In this document: one piece after another, positions 8,749-17,300 of the stretch
Layout of the letters: each line of letters begins with the position of its first letter
Position numbering within the stretch: position 1 is the stretch's first letter
NCBI GenBank assembly: GCA_017398555.1
Contig: JAFQFV010000009.1
Coordinates: 22,594-86,593, forward strand
Origin: Alistipes sp.
GTDB lineage: Bacteria > Bacteroidota > Bacteroidia > Bacteroidales > Rikenellaceae
Reading direction: 5' to 3'
DNA length: 64,000 nucleotides
Position numbers and translations under genes: made by a program
The notes under the pieces: generated by a model
Told to the model about the DNA's origin: nothing
What the model saw: only the letters and a program-made list of their open reading frames with translations
Databases searched by the model: none

Positions 8749-9684
8749 CTATCTGCTCCTTAAAAAGCTATCCCAAGCCTCTATCTCTGTCGAAAATATC
8801 TGCTGTGGAGTGTATGCAAAACTTTTGCCGTCAAACTCTACCTCTCCCTGCTCGGTAAAGGTTGCATTGCCAATCAGTGTGGTGGTTAGTGTCGGAGTAT
8901 TGCTGCAAAGACAGCGAACAACGCCTCCGCGATTCTCTACGGTAATATCTCTGCCGTAGCTGCACACACCTTGCAGTGCCATCGCCGTAGCTGAACTTGT
9001 CATGGCAGTACCGCACGAAGGGGTAATGCCTGCGCCACGCTCGTATGTAGTGACGAAGATGTGGTTGTCGCCACGGTGTTCTACAAGGCTGATATTCACG
9101 CCATTAGGGAATAGGTTTGTCAGCCTCTTAACCCTCTCGCCTAACTGTTCGAGCAGTGCCAAATCGCACCTTTCAACCCTTGCAACGATGTGGGGATTGC
9201 CTACCGAGATGGCTGTCCAGCGCAGTGTCGGGTGGAGCTGCTCGATTACTCGGTCGATAAAGTCACACCCCTCCGAAGTGCTCATTGCAAAGTCTTTACT
9301 CCATAACTGTACTCCAATCTTGACGCCGAAGGTCGGAATATCGCCATATATCGGGCTGTAGCGTGCTGTAGGGTATATTTTGCCGCCTGAAGTGAGGTTG
9401 AAGCTCTCCGATTTTGTGTAGTTTTGAGCCAGACGGGCCACGCAACGGATACCATTGCCGCACATCTCCGCCTCAGTGCCATCGGGGTTGAACATGCGCA
9501 TACCATAGAGCCCCTCATTGTTGCGGACAAGCAGTAGTATTCCGTCTGCACCAATGCCCGTGCTGCGGTTGCACACCGCTTCGGATAGAGCATTCAGCTC
9601 TATGTTTGACATATCCTTAGCCACAGCGTCAAAGAGTACGAACTCATTTCCCGAGCCGTGACATTTTATATAGTTCAACCTCAT
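8749..9684 (-). CDS. dapF: Diaminopimelate epimerase
   Basis: Converts LL- to meso-diaminopimelate for lysine and peptidoglycan synthesis in the cytosol. The start at 9684 gives 311 residues beginning [15 protein letters not shown], which aligns with the family's usual N-terminus. A longer reading from 9726 would cross the -7 promoter element. The two catalytic cysteines are visible: Cys75 in EMCGNGIRC and Cys224 in [19 protein letters not shown] is the family signature. It is the first gene of an operon with tamL and dxs. The meso-DAP made here would be used by MurE, encoded at 50427. Confidence 0.95.
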   Translation of the reverse strand: MRLNYIKCHGSGNEFVLFDAVAKDMSNIELNALSEAVCNRSTGIGADGILLLVRNNEGLYGMRMFNPDGTEAEMCGNGIRCVARLAQNYTKSESFNLTSGGKIYPTARYSPIYGDIPTFGVKIGVQLWSKDFAMSTSEGCDFIDRVIEQLHPTLRWTAISVGNPHIVARVERCDLALLEQLGERVKRLTNLFPNGVNISLVEHRGDNHIFVTTYERGAGITPSCGTAMTSSATAMALQGVCSYGRDITVENRGGVVRCLCSNTPTLTTTLIGNATFTEQGEVEFDGKSFAYTPQQIFSTEIEAWDSFLRSR

Positions 9685-9710
9685 TCTCTGTACAAATGTA
9701 TATATAAATC

Positions 9711-9742
9711 GTTCAAAGTTACACAAATTTTTCGTAACTTTG
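9711..9742. promoter_or_regulatory. Interlocked divergent promoters, dapF operon and hydrolase
   Basis: A minus-strand TAACTTTG (9721-9714) and a plus-strand TAACTTTG (9735-9742) form an inverted repeat with arms CAAAGTTAC and GTAACTTTG. With only 13 bp between the -7 boxes, the -33 region of each promoter must overlap the other -7 box. No clear -33 TTG is seen on either side. Confidence 0.6.
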
Positions 9743-9769
9743 ACTCTTGTAAGGATAAATAAGACGGTT

Positions 9770-10570
9770 ATGGTAGAAAAATTTATAATGGCAGGCGATA
9801 CTGCCCTGCATGTCTGTGACTCGGAGGTGGGCGAGAAGACGGTAGTTTTGCTGCACGGTTACCTTGAGAGTATGCTGGTCTGGGAGGAGTTTATCCCGTT
9901 CATCTACAAGAGTGTACGAGTTGTTGTGATTGATATTCCGGGACATGGTATTTCGGAGGTGAAGGGGGAGGTTCATACGATGGACTACCTTGCCGATGTT
10001 GTGGCTGCGGCTCTGAAGGCTCTTGGTATCGATAAGGCATATATCGTTGGTCACTCTATGGGTGGATATGTCGCCCTTGCAGTGTGCGAGCGCCATCCAC
10101 AGGCTGTTGCGGGTGTCGTTCTGCTCCATTCGACCCCTAATGCCGATAGCGAGGAGAAGAGAAAGAATCGTGAACGAGAGATTGCAATCATAAAGTCGGG
10201 AAAGAAGGAGTTGCTCGCCAAGAGCGCTCCTGCAGCGGGTTTTGCAGTCGATAATCGCCGCCGCTGTCACTCTTATATCGATGATTTGACAGAGATTGTG
10301 CATCTTACTGAGGATGAGGGTATTGTGGCTCTGCTCAGCGGTATGATTGCTCGCAAAGATCAGAACGAAATGCTCCGAAATCTTGCCGCTCCGCAGCTCT
10401 TTATTCTCGGTCGTAAGGATGAGTATATAACCGCAGAGGTGGCTGAAAATATGGTGGCTGCGCATCCACAGGCGGAGGTTGTGTGGATGGAAAACTCAGG
10501 CCATATGAGCTTTATCGAGGAGCCCGAACTGTGTGCCTCGGCACTGCTCAATTTTGTGATAAATAGATAG
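9770..10570 (+). CDS. Alpha/beta hydrolase
   Basis: A 266-residue cytosolic alpha/beta-hydrolase fold protein without a signal peptide. Oxyanion-hole motif VLLHGYLES is near residue 27, the nucleophile elbow GHSMGGY has Ser96, and the C-terminal [10 protein letters not shown] supplies the catalytic His. The Asp is probably in GRKDEYI. The start at 9770 (MVEKFIMAG) is preferred because an upstream TTG at 9740 lies inside the promoter. It is transcribed alone, divergently from dapF. The substrate is not predictable. Confidence 0.9.
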   Translation: MVEKFIMAGDTALHVCDSEVGEKTVVLLHGYLESMLVWEEFIPFIYKSVRVVVIDIPGHGISEVKGEVHTMDYLADVVAAALKALGIDKAYIVGHSMGGYVALAVCERHPQAVAGVVLLHSTPNADSEEKRKNREREIAIIKSGKKELLAKSAPAAGFAVDNRRRCHSYIDDLTEIVHLTEDEGIVALLSGMIARKDQNEMLRNLAAPQLFILGRKDEYITAEVAENMVAAHPQAEVVWMENSGHMSFIEEPELCASALLNFVINR

Positions 10571-10763
10571 GAATTTGTCCAAAGGCCGACTTTCTTTTTC
10601 TTTTTATTTATTGTAAAATAGTTTTCATTAATTTTCGTTTCCTTTCTCTTTTGTTTTTCTTTTGCTTGTTATTCTTTTTTAATTAGAAATTTGATTATAA
10701 TCGATTTTTAAGGATTAATAAAAGTCTATTTTGCATAAAAAGTGACGAAAAACGGGTAAAAAG
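10571..10763. other. Gene-free, pyrimidine-rich spacer
   Basis: Part of a 337-bp gap. Bases 10590-10680 are strongly T/C-rich on the plus strand. A short perfect palindrome GATTATAATC sits at 10693-10702. I see no gene and no convincing hairpin terminator for the hydrolase. Confidence 0.5.
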
Positions 10764-10795
10764 TTTGGAGGTTTAATAGCTCTTACCTATCTTTG
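10764..10795 (+). promoter_or_regulatory. Promoter of the FAD oxidoreductase gene
   Basis: TTTG (10764-10767), 20 bp, TATCTTTG (10788-10795). The predicted start near 10802 leaves a leader of about 105 nt that begins with an alternating GTGCGCGCGCG tract. Confidence 0.8.
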
Positions 10796-10907
10796 TGAAA
10801 AGTGCGCGCGCGTATATGTGCGGTTGTGCGCGAAAAAAGACCCTGAAAAGGTGTCAATTTAGAGGCAGAAATAGAAAACCTTAGTTACAAATTTAACTTA
10901 AAATACT

Positions 10908-12758
10908 ATGAAATCTATCGTGAAAATCGTAGCGGCTGCGCTTATCCTTATTATGCCGCTCACAGCTTCGGCACAGATGAAGACCGAGGCAAATTCTACT
11001 GTCAAGACACAAGTAGAGCTTTCAGCAGATATTGTTGTCTGCGGTGGTGGTCTTGCGGGTGTATGTGCTGCTGTATCCGCAGCTCGTCACGGCGCAAAGG
11101 TTATCCTTGTTCAGGATCGTCCTATGCTTGGTGGTAACGCCTCAAGTGAGATGCGTATGGGTATCGTCGGTACAAAAATCGACCAGACCCAAGAGACCGG
11201 TATTTTGGAGGAGATGCAGCTCCGCAACTTCTACTACAACCCTCTCCAGCGCTACACTATGTGGGATGACGCTATCTACACAACCGTTATCTCAGAGCCA
11301 AACATCAAACTGTTGCTCAATACATCTGTAAATGATGTGGTGATGAACGGTGAGCGCATTGCAGCTGTAAAGGCTTGGAATATAAATGCTTACACCGAGT
11401 ACACCATTGGCGGAAAACTCTTCCTTGACTGTACAGGTGACGGTATCCTCCGCCTCTCTGGTGCGAAGTATCGCCACGGTCGTGAGAACCCTGCCGAGTT
11501 TAATGAGAACTGCCAGGCCGAGGGTAACGATGCAAAGACTATGGGTAACTCAATCCTTATCCAGCTCCGCAGAACAGATAAGGAGGTGCCATTTAAGGCT
11601 CCGGAGTGGGCTTATCACTTCACTGATGCCGACTTCGACTATACAATTCCAGAGTCAACAATCCCTGGAATGAAGTTTAACTACAAGCGTATCTACTACG
11701 CAGAGGATAATAACTTCTGGTGGTGTGAGTTTGGTGGTAACTTCGATACTATTGCCGATGCAAACGATATTCAGTTTGAGCTCAAGAAGATTGTTTATGG
11801 TATTTGGGAGTATATGAAGAACCATCCGGACGGCCGAGCAAAGGGCTTCGAGCTGGATTGGATTGGCTCTCTTCCGGCAAAGCGTGAGAGTACACGTTTT
11901 GTAGGTCCACACATCCTTACACAGCACGACGTTATGAGCGGTGGTCACTTCCCTGACGTTGTTGCCTATGGCGGTTGGACTCTCGATGACCACCATCCGG
12001 ATGCATTCCACAGAAAGGGTGCTATCTCTGTTGAGTACACCGTACCACAGGGCTTCGGTATCCCATTTGGTGTGCTCTACTCTGTAAATGTTCCAAACCT
12101 TATGTTTGCAGGACGTGATATCTCTGCAACTCACATGGGCCTGTCTGCTACCCGCGTAATGGCAACATGCGCACTGCTCGGTCAGGCTGCCGGAACAGGC
12201 GCTGCAAAGGCTATTGAGAAGGGCGTGGACCCTGCTGAGGTTCATAAGAGCTATATCGGCGAGGTTCAGACTTGGCTTGAGGATGATGACGTTATGCTCC
12301 CTTATCGTTGGCGTACAGTATCTGACCTGACTGCATCTGCAAAGGTGGCTGAGGAGATTGAGGTTATCCGTAACGGTATCGACCGTGATTGGGATGGTCA
12401 GGATAATGGCGTATGGGTAGCTCCGGAGGAGAATACCATCACATATAGCTGGAAGAAGCCTGTAACAATCTCCGGTGCTCGTATGATTTTCGACTCTGAG
12501 CTTAAGGTACGTAGCAAGCGTATGCGTAAACTCGAGGCTACAACCGAGCGCGTTCAGATTCCAAAGGTTATGGCTAAGGGCTTCAAGGTTGAGGCTCTGG
12601 TTGATAAGGAGTGGAAGACCGTTTACTCTGATGACGACAACTACCTGCGTCTGCGTAAGGTCTCTTTCGAGCCTGTTAAGACTAAGCAGCTTCGTCTTGT
12701 AGTTACCGAGACTTGGGGCGCGGAGAAGGCGCATATATTTGCCTTTGATGCATTGTAA
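10908..12758 (+). CDS. Secreted FAD-dependent oxidoreductase
   Basis: A 616-residue protein with a signal peptide (1-22, ending ASA-Q) and a FAD_oxidored-type Rossmann domain. The dinucleotide-binding motif VVCGGGLAGVCAAVSAAR is near 43-60, followed by LGGNASSEMRMG. A second flavin-contact block, LMFAGRDISATHMGLSATRVM, lies near 400. The C-terminal 120 residues (after DRDWDGQDNGVW) look like a beta-sandwich, possibly carbohydrate-binding. Homologues are frequent in gut Bacteroidota and often lie near glycan-utilisation genes. The substrate is unknown. It has a good promoter and terminator and forms a single-gene unit. Confidence 0.88.
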   Translation: MKSIVKIVAAALILIMPLTASAQMKTEANSTVKTQVELSADIVVCGGGLAGVCAAVSAARHGAKVILVQDRPMLGGNASSEMRMGIVGTKIDQTQETGILEEMQLRNFYYNPLQRYTMWDDAIYTTVISEPNIKLLLNTSVNDVVMNGERIAAVKAWNINAYTEYTIGGKLFLDCTGDGILRLSGAKYRHGRENPAEFNENCQAEGNDAKTMGNSILIQLRRTDKEVPFKAPEWAYHFTDADFDYTIPESTIPGMKFNYKRIYYAEDNNFWWCEFGGNFDTIADANDIQFELKKIVYGIWEYMKNHPDGRAKGFELDWIGSLPAKRESTRFVGPHILTQHDVMSGGHFPDVVAYGGWTLDDHHPDAFHRKGAISVEYTVPQGFGIPFGVLYSVNVPNLMFAGRDISATHMGLSATRVMATCALLGQAAGTGAAKAIEKGVDPAEVHKSYIGEVQTWLEDDDVMLPYRWRTVSDLTASAKVAEEIEVIRNGIDRDWDGQDNGVWVAPEENTITYSWKKPVTISGARMIFDSELKVRSKRMRKLEATTERVQIPKVMAKGFKVEALVDKEWKTVYSDDDNYLRLRKVSFEPVKTKQLRLVVTETWGAEKAHIFAFDAL

Positions 12759-12800
12759 TTTGCCGTGAAAATGTGTCATATATGGCACATCCCTAAAAGT

Positions 12801-12850
12801 AAACCCCTTTGGGCTGTAGGTTTTACTACTATCCCAAAGGGGTTTCTTTT
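12801..12850 (+). terminator. Terminator of the FAD oxidoreductase gene
   Basis: A 13-bp stem, AAACCCCTTTGGG (12801-12813) with CCCAAAGGGGTTT (12833-12845), has a 19-nt loop and is followed by CTTTT. Confidence 0.85.
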
Positions 12851-12872
12851 GTGATGCACCATCTCTAACACA

Positions 12873-13099
12873 TTTTGACGACAAATGGTTTTATCATGAA
12901 AAGGCTGCATTAGCTTCCGCTAACGCGATATGTCAGCAATGGGCAGTACGCCTTGTACAGCCCATCGCCTCCAATCGCGCCGAGCGTGGTAACTACACCA
13001 TTGACCCACCTTTGGTGACTCTTCACTGCTCCGCCTCGGTATAGTTCAAACAAGTTTGACTCTACTCTCGGCTTAATCGCAGCGTTTTGACGACAAATG
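12873..13099. repeat. 15-bp direct repeats flanking the structured element
   Basis: TTTTGACGACAAATG occurs at 12873-12887 and again at 13085-13099, bracketing the element at 12896-13086 with a slight overlap at the right end. This is the pattern expected from an insertion or replication slippage. Confidence 0.7.
12896..13086. repeat. Structured intergenic repeat, copy A
   Basis: A 191-bp non-coding element related to copy B at 63793. Shared blocks in order are ATGAAAAGGC.GCATT, CCGCTAAC, CAGCAA.GGGCAGTACG, GTACAGCCC.TCGC, CCGAGCGT, TTCAAACAAGTTTGA and CTTAATCGCAGCGTT. A hairpin, ATGGGC-A-GTAC with a 5-nt loop and GTAC-A-GCCCAT, is kept in copy B with a compensating base-pair change. TCAAAC/GTTTGA is a second small inverted repeat. 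The element fills the gap between a terminator and the rplS promoter. Function unknown. Confidence 0.7.
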
Positions 13100-13132
13100 C
13101 GTGCGAAGATTTAGCGGTGCAAAGTGAAAAAA

Positions 13133-13164
13133 TTTGGTGGTTCACCATTTTTTTTCTACCTTTG
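13133..13164 (+). promoter_or_regulatory. Promoter of rplS
   Basis: TTTG (13133-13136), 20 bp, TACCTTTG (13157-13164). The predicted start near 13171 gives a leader of about 170 nt, long for this genome. The leader holds a 45-codon ATG reading frame at 13188-13325 (see findings). Confidence 0.8.
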
Positions 13165-13340
13165 CGCCTGCGTATCAACCTCTTATAATGGGTGGGCGGC
13201 AAAATGGTGGTTATCTATGGGTGGAGTACTCTTGTGGTATGAGCTCGGATTGCTATCGGGATTATGGGGCAGTGACCCTATATGGTATGCTAAACACAGC
13301 GATAATGTTGAGCGGAAACTATTAAATTTTTGTTGCAACA

Positions 13341-13718
13341 ATGAACAAGGATTCGTTGATCAGACTCGTGAACGAGCAGATGTGGGAGAAGACCGATGCG
13401 GACATCCCACAGTTTAATGCAGGTGATACTATCACCGTAACTTACCGCATTGTCGAGGGTAGCAAGGAGCGTCTTCAGAGCTTCCGTGGTGTTGTTATCC
13501 AGATTAAGGGTACAGGTAAGACCAAGATGTTTACAATCCGTAAGATCTCTAACGGTGTAGGCGTTGAGCGTATCTTCCCTCTCTACTCTCCACACCTTGA
13601 CAAGATTGAGGTTAACAAGCGTGGTGTTGTACGTCGTGCACGTATCTACTACTTCCGTGAGCTGACCGGTAAGAAGGCTCGTATCAAGGAGCGTCGTATC
13701 GCTAAGACTGAGGCTTAG
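13341..13718 (+). CDS. rplS: 50S ribosomal protein L19
   Basis: A 125-residue L19 at the 30S-50S interface. The start [13 protein letters not shown], the core [13 protein letters not shown], the signature [14 protein letters not shown] and [16 protein letters not shown] are all intact, and the C-terminus is Lys/Arg-rich. It is not next to trmD, rimM or rpsP as in many bacteria but stands alone between its own promoter and terminator. Confidence 0.98.
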   Translation: MNKDSLIRLVNEQMWEKTDADIPQFNAGDTITVTYRIVEGSKERLQSFRGVVIQIKGTGKTKMFTIRKISNGVGVERIFPLYSPHLDKIEVNKRGVVRRARIYYFRELTGKKARIKERRIAKTEA

Positions 13719-13737
13719 TCTAAGGTCAAATGCGTTT

Positions 13738-13772
13738 GAGGGTGTCCAAGCAATTTGGACACCCTCTTTTTA
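13738..13772 (+). terminator. Terminator of rplS
   Basis: GAGGGTGTCCAA (13738-13749) pairs with TTGGACACCCTC (13755-13766), followed by TTTTTATT. The other strand lacks a T run, so it mainly serves rplS. Confidence 0.9.
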
Positions 13773-14699
13773 TTAGTGTAGGTGGTCGAGTCGCGGATCG
13801 TTTGAGGCGAGCGGGTCGCCGTTATAGTCAAAGGCGCACAGCTCGTTATGGTCGTAATAGTAGAACAGACTGCCATAGTTGTCGTAGTATAGCGAGTCGA
13901 GGTATGGACGAATAACGTATGAGCCATCCGGCTTGATAACACCGAAGCCATCAGCCGTCTCCACCACTGCACGAGATTCGCAGAAGTCACCCGCCCAAAT
14001 GAACTGCGCGGCGATAATATCCTCGCCCTTATGGTTTTTGTAGCCAAATAGGCCATCGTCACAGAAGCGGATATATCCATTGTGACAGTCGTAGATATCG
14101 CAATACTTGTTTGTATATGTGCTATTGATGTCGTTGAGCCTATTTGCCTCCTCCGCTCTGTCGGCAAAGAGGTCGAAGAGAGCCGAAAAGTCATCCTTGC
14201 AACCATTCATCGTCGCATAGTGGTAGCGGATAGGGTAGAGGTGGTTATCATTTCCTACGATGATATCCTCGGCAGTAAGGCGGTTGTGGCTAAAGCCGAT
14301 GCTTCGACACTCCTTTTCGAGGGTTTGCAGCAGGTTGCGAGCCATATCTGCATCTATTGGGCTCAAATGCAGAGGGTCGCCCATCGGGATATATTGGACT
14401 ACAATATCAATCTCCTCTTGATAGCTCACCAACTCTCGCTCCAGAACCTTGTATGGACAGAGAATAGTGCTTGGCGGGTTGCTCAGCAGCGGATTGCGGT
14501 TGAGCGCAATCGGTTTGAGTGGCATAAATATCATAATCTTTCCGTGTGTTACGGTAGCCACCTCGACCTCTGCAAAGGAGTATGTCGAATCGATGTATAT
14601 ATTCTCATCGCCCGTAGAACGAATCTCTCGCCACAGAGTCTTGAAGTGGTCTTTGGGAGAGTGTAGGGCACTACGCAAGTCTAATATTTTCGCCGGCAT
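13773..14699 (-). CDS. WG-repeat protein with degenerate kinase-like N-terminal part
   Basis: A 308-residue cytosolic protein. Residues 90-170 read like a protein kinase C-lobe (VVQYIPMGDPLHL, then GFSHNRLTAEDIIVGNDN) with His kept, but the catalytic Asp and the DFG motif are missing, so it would be a pseudokinase. Residues 205-300 contain WG-repeat-like units (DGLFGYKNHKGEDII, DGFGVIKPDGSYVI). No TM or signal is present. Function unknown. It is the last gene after acpP-fabF-rnc, 27 bp beyond rnc, and is convergent with rplS. Confidence 0.65.
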   Translation of the reverse strand: MPAKILDLRSALHSPKDHFKTLWREIRSTGDENIYIDSTYSFAEVEVATVTHGKIMIFMPLKPIALNRNPLLSNPPSTILCPYKVLERELVSYQEEIDIVVQYIPMGDPLHLSPIDADMARNLLQTLEKECRSIGFSHNRLTAEDIIVGNDNHLYPIRYHYATMNGCKDDFSALFDLFADRAEEANRLNDINSTYTNKYCDIYDCHNGYIRFCDDGLFGYKNHKGEDIIAAQFIWAGDFCESRAVVETADGFGVIKPDGSYVIRPYLDSLYYDNYGSLFYYYDHNELCAFDYNGDPLASNDPRLDHLH

Positions 14700-14726
14700 A
14701 GTTATATATTGGGAATAGCCTCAGAC

Positions 14727-15515
14727 TTATGATCGCTGTGTTGTCGCTTCGAGTCGGTCGAGTTTATCCAAAAGTTTAGCGCAAATCTCATCATTCATCT
14801 CCTTTGCAACTGATTGGGCTGCCGACTGCTCTGCCTCCTTCTTCGACTCGCCTGTGCCGTGTCCGACCTCAAGGTTGTCAATCAGCACGACACTGCGGAA
14901 TGAGTGTGCGCCTGCTGAGGCGGCCTTACCAAGACCCTTTGTGCGGAAGACGATGGCGTGGTGGTTCTTCTGACCCCACTCTATCAGGCGGCTCTTAAAG
15001 TCGGTCTCCTCCTCATCTACCTGCTCCAGAGAGAGGGCTGTGGCGTAGATGTTGTTTATCAGCAGACGATTTGTGAAGTTGTATCCCTGATCGAGGTAGA
15101 TAGCACCCATCATTGCCTCAAAAGCATCGCCGAAGATGTGCTTCTGCGAAAGGGATACAGAGTGGTTGCAGATGACACACTTGTCAAGACCCAACTTTTT
15201 GGCAATTCCGTTCAGTGATTGGCGAGAGACAATCTTTGAGCGCAGCTGTGTCAGTCGCCCCTCATCGTACTCAGGATATTCGATAAACAGATAGTCCGAA
15301 GTGATGCTCTCGATGACAGCATCTCCCAAAAACTCAAGGCGCTCGTTGTTAATTGTCTGACCATCAACAACAATAGACGCTGATTTGTGAATCAGCGCCA
15401 ATTTGTAAAGTTCGATATTATTCGGGATAAAGCCGAATATATCATCGACCATGCGATAGTAATCTCTATCTTGCCCAAAATTTCTCTTTATTGGGCGTAG
15501 TATAAAATCAAACAC
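14727..15515 (-). CDS. rnc: Ribonuclease III
   Basis: A 262-residue double-strand-specific RNase that processes rRNA precursors and structured mRNAs. The N-terminal endonuclease domain has the signature NERLEFLGDAVIES (about 56-69) and the second acidic site DAFEAMMGAIYLD. The C-terminal dsRNA-binding domain (about 165-245) ends with KKEAEQSAAQSVAKEM. The N-terminal 30 residues are an extension common in Bacteroidota. The acpP-fabF-rnc order is widely conserved. The gap to fabF is 26 bp. Confidence 0.96.
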   Translation of the reverse strand: MFDFILRPIKRNFGQDRDYYRMVDDIFGFIPNNIELYKLALIHKSASIVVDGQTINNERLEFLGDAVIESITSDYLFIEYPEYDEGRLTQLRSKIVSRQSLNGIAKKLGLDKCVICNHSVSLSQKHIFGDAFEAMMGAIYLDQGYNFTNRLLINNIYATALSLEQVDEEETDFKSRLIEWGQKNHHAIVFRTKGLGKAASAGAHSFRSVVLIDNLEVGHGTGESKKEAEQSAAQSVAKEMNDEICAKLLDKLDRLEATTQRS

Positions 15516-15541
15516 AGTATATCGGTAGTAATTAAGTATCC

Positions 15542-16795
15542 CTACTCCTCAATCTTTTTGAAGACGATGGTCGAGTTGTGACCACCAAATCCGAAGGTGT
15601 TGCTCATAGCCACCTTGACCTCACGTCGCTGTGCAACATTTGGTGTAAGGTTGAGTTTTGGGTCAATCTGAGGATCAACCTCCTCCAAATTTATGGTTGG
15701 AGGGATAATCCCCTTTGAAATTGCAAAAACACACGCCAACGCCTCAACGGCAGCGGTAGCACCAAGCAGGTGGCCGGTCATTGACTTGGTTGACGAGATA
15801 TTCATCTTGTAAGCATTCTCACCGAACAGGCCCTGCACAGCAGCAATCTCGGCGATATCTCCGAGAGGAGTACTTGTTCCGTGAGTATTGAGATAATCAA
15901 CATCTGCTACATCGAGGCCGGCATCCTCAAGAGCCAGGCGCATCGAGTTTATTGCACCCTTACCCTCCGGGTGAGGTGCTGTTATGTGATAGGCATCAGC
16001 TGACATACCGCCACCTGCCACCTCGCAATAGATCTTTGCTCCACGAGCGATAGCGTGCTCGTACTCCTCAAAAATCAGAGCACCGGCACCCTCGGCAATG
16101 ACAAAACCATCGCGGTCTTTGTCAAATGGGCGTGAAGCGTGTTTTGGATCATCGTTGCGTGTAGAGAGTGCTCGCATTGACGAGAAACCGCCAACAGAAG
16201 GGATGATAACCGGAGCCTCAGAACCACCTGTGACAATCATATCGGCCTTACCCCAACGAATAAGGTTCAAGGCGTCAATCATTGCGTGGTTAGAGGATGC
16301 GCAGGCTGAGACAACGCTATAGTTGGGTCCCATAAGACCATACTTGAGCGAGATATGACCTGCGGCGAGGTCCGAAATCATTCTGGGTACAAAGAATGGG
16401 CTAAAGCGAGGCGTACCATTGCCGCCTGCCCAGCCCATAACTTCATCGTAGAAAGTCTGCATGCCACCCACGCCTGATGCCCAAATAACACCAGCTCGCT
16501 CAAGGTCTATCTTCTCAAAGTCGATAGCGGCATCCTCAACTGCCTCGGTTGCAGCAACCAAAGCAAATTGTGAATAGCGGTCGTACTTGCGAAGCTCCTT
16601 GCGGTCGAAAACTGCTGTCGGGTCAAAATTTTTGACCTCACAGGCTATGCGCGAGGTGAATTTTGTAGCATCAAAGGCTGTAATCGTATCTGCACCACTT
16701 ACCCCCTCTTCAAGATTCTGGAAATACTCTTTAATGTTATTTCCTATAGGATTGATGGTTCCTATACCTGTAATTACAACTCTCCTCTGCTCCAT
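15542..16795 (-). CDS. fabF: 3-oxoacyl-ACP synthase II
   Basis: A 417-residue condensing enzyme that elongates acyl-ACP with malonyl-ACP. The start at 16795 (MEQRRVVITGIGTINPIG) is chosen because an upstream ATG would only add MCGC. The catalytic triad is seen as Cys165 in SACASSNHA, His in NTHGTSTPLGD and His in SMTGHLLGA. Full length. It lies 50 bp downstream of acpP, its protein substrate, in one operon. Confidence 0.97.
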   Translation of the reverse strand: MEQRRVVITGIGTINPIGNNIKEYFQNLEEGVSGADTITAFDATKFTSRIACEVKNFDPTAVFDRKELRKYDRYSQFALVAATEAVEDAAIDFEKIDLERAGVIWASGVGGMQTFYDEVMGWAGGNGTPRFSPFFVPRMISDLAAGHISLKYGLMGPNYSVVSACASSNHAMIDALNLIRWGKADMIVTGGSEAPVIIPSVGGFSSMRALSTRNDDPKHASRPFDKDRDGFVIAEGAGALIFEEYEHAIARGAKIYCEVAGGGMSADAYHITAPHPEGKGAINSMRLALEDAGLDVADVDYLNTHGTSTPLGDIAEIAAVQGLFGENAYKMNISSTKSMTGHLLGATAAVEALACVFAISKGIIPPTINLEEVDPQIDPKLNLTPNVAQRREVKVAMSNTFGFGGHNSTIVFKKIEE

Positions 16796-16845
16796 ACACC
16801 CACACAAACTCTCTAACTAAAATAAAATCAAATCAAAGGAGATTA

Positions 16846-17091
16846 TTACTTAATCTCGTCCTTGTGCTCCTCAAGATAGTTGAGAACGTCACCAACGGTC
16901 TGCATACCCTCAGCAACCTCCTGTGGAATCTCAACACCAAACTCCTTCTCGAAATCCATCATCAGCTCTACGCTGTCGAGTGAATCTGCACCAAGGTGAC
17001 CGGTGAATGAAGCCTCTGGTACTACCTCTGACTCCTTAACACCCAACTTGTTTACGATAGTCTTAACGACTCTCTCCTGAATGTTTGACAT
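16846..17091 (-). CDS. acpP: Acyl carrier protein
   Basis: An 81-residue acidic four-helix carrier of fatty-acid intermediates. The 4'-phosphopantetheine attachment site is Ser37 in [12 protein letters not shown]. It is the first gene of the acpP-fabF-rnc operon. Its leader of about 100 nt contains an 8-bp inverted repeat, ATTGCTAC (17138-17145) and GTAGCAAT (17164-17171), with an 18-nt loop. Confidence 0.98.
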   Translation of the reverse strand: MSNIQERVVKTIVNKLGVKESEVVPEASFTGHLGADSLDSVELMMDFEKEFGVEIPQEVAEGMQTVGDVLNYLEEHKDEIK

Positions 17092-17198
17092 AATTTTCTC
17101 TTTTTAGTTAAACAATTATTGTGCCTTTACTTCAATCATTGCTACCATCTTCTACAAAAAATCGTAGCAATGGATTACATTTGATAAGTAAATCGCTG

Positions 17199-17226
17199 CA
17201 AAGATAGCACTTTTTTATTATCTTTG
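17199..17226. promoter_or_regulatory. Interlocked divergent promoters, acpP operon and pepE
   Basis: TATCTTTG on the minus strand (17206-17199) and TATCTTTG on the plus strand (17219-17226) are 12 bp apart, back to back. No clear -33 TTG is present for either. The geometry is the same as at 9714-9742 and 30238-30264. Confidence 0.55.
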
Positions 17227-17300
17227 GCATAAATTACGAAAAAAATTAATGTTGGAATAGTTGCTTAAAATATCAAACTTATTAATACACAGTATTTTAT

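Noticed and set aside
9740-9769. Longer N-terminus of the alpha/beta hydrolase from a TTG
   Set aside because: It would overlap the -7 box at 9735-9742, and the family N-terminus fits the ATG at 9770.
11655-12884. 409-codon minus-strand reading frame
   Set aside because: Antisense to the FAD oxidoreductase gene; the peptide has no domain pattern and the plus-strand gene has clear family motifs and signal peptide.
13124-13417. 97-codon plus-strand frame through the rplS promoter
   Set aside because: It begins in the promoter and runs out of frame into rplS; only the shorter ATG frame 13188-13325 was kept as a weak finding.
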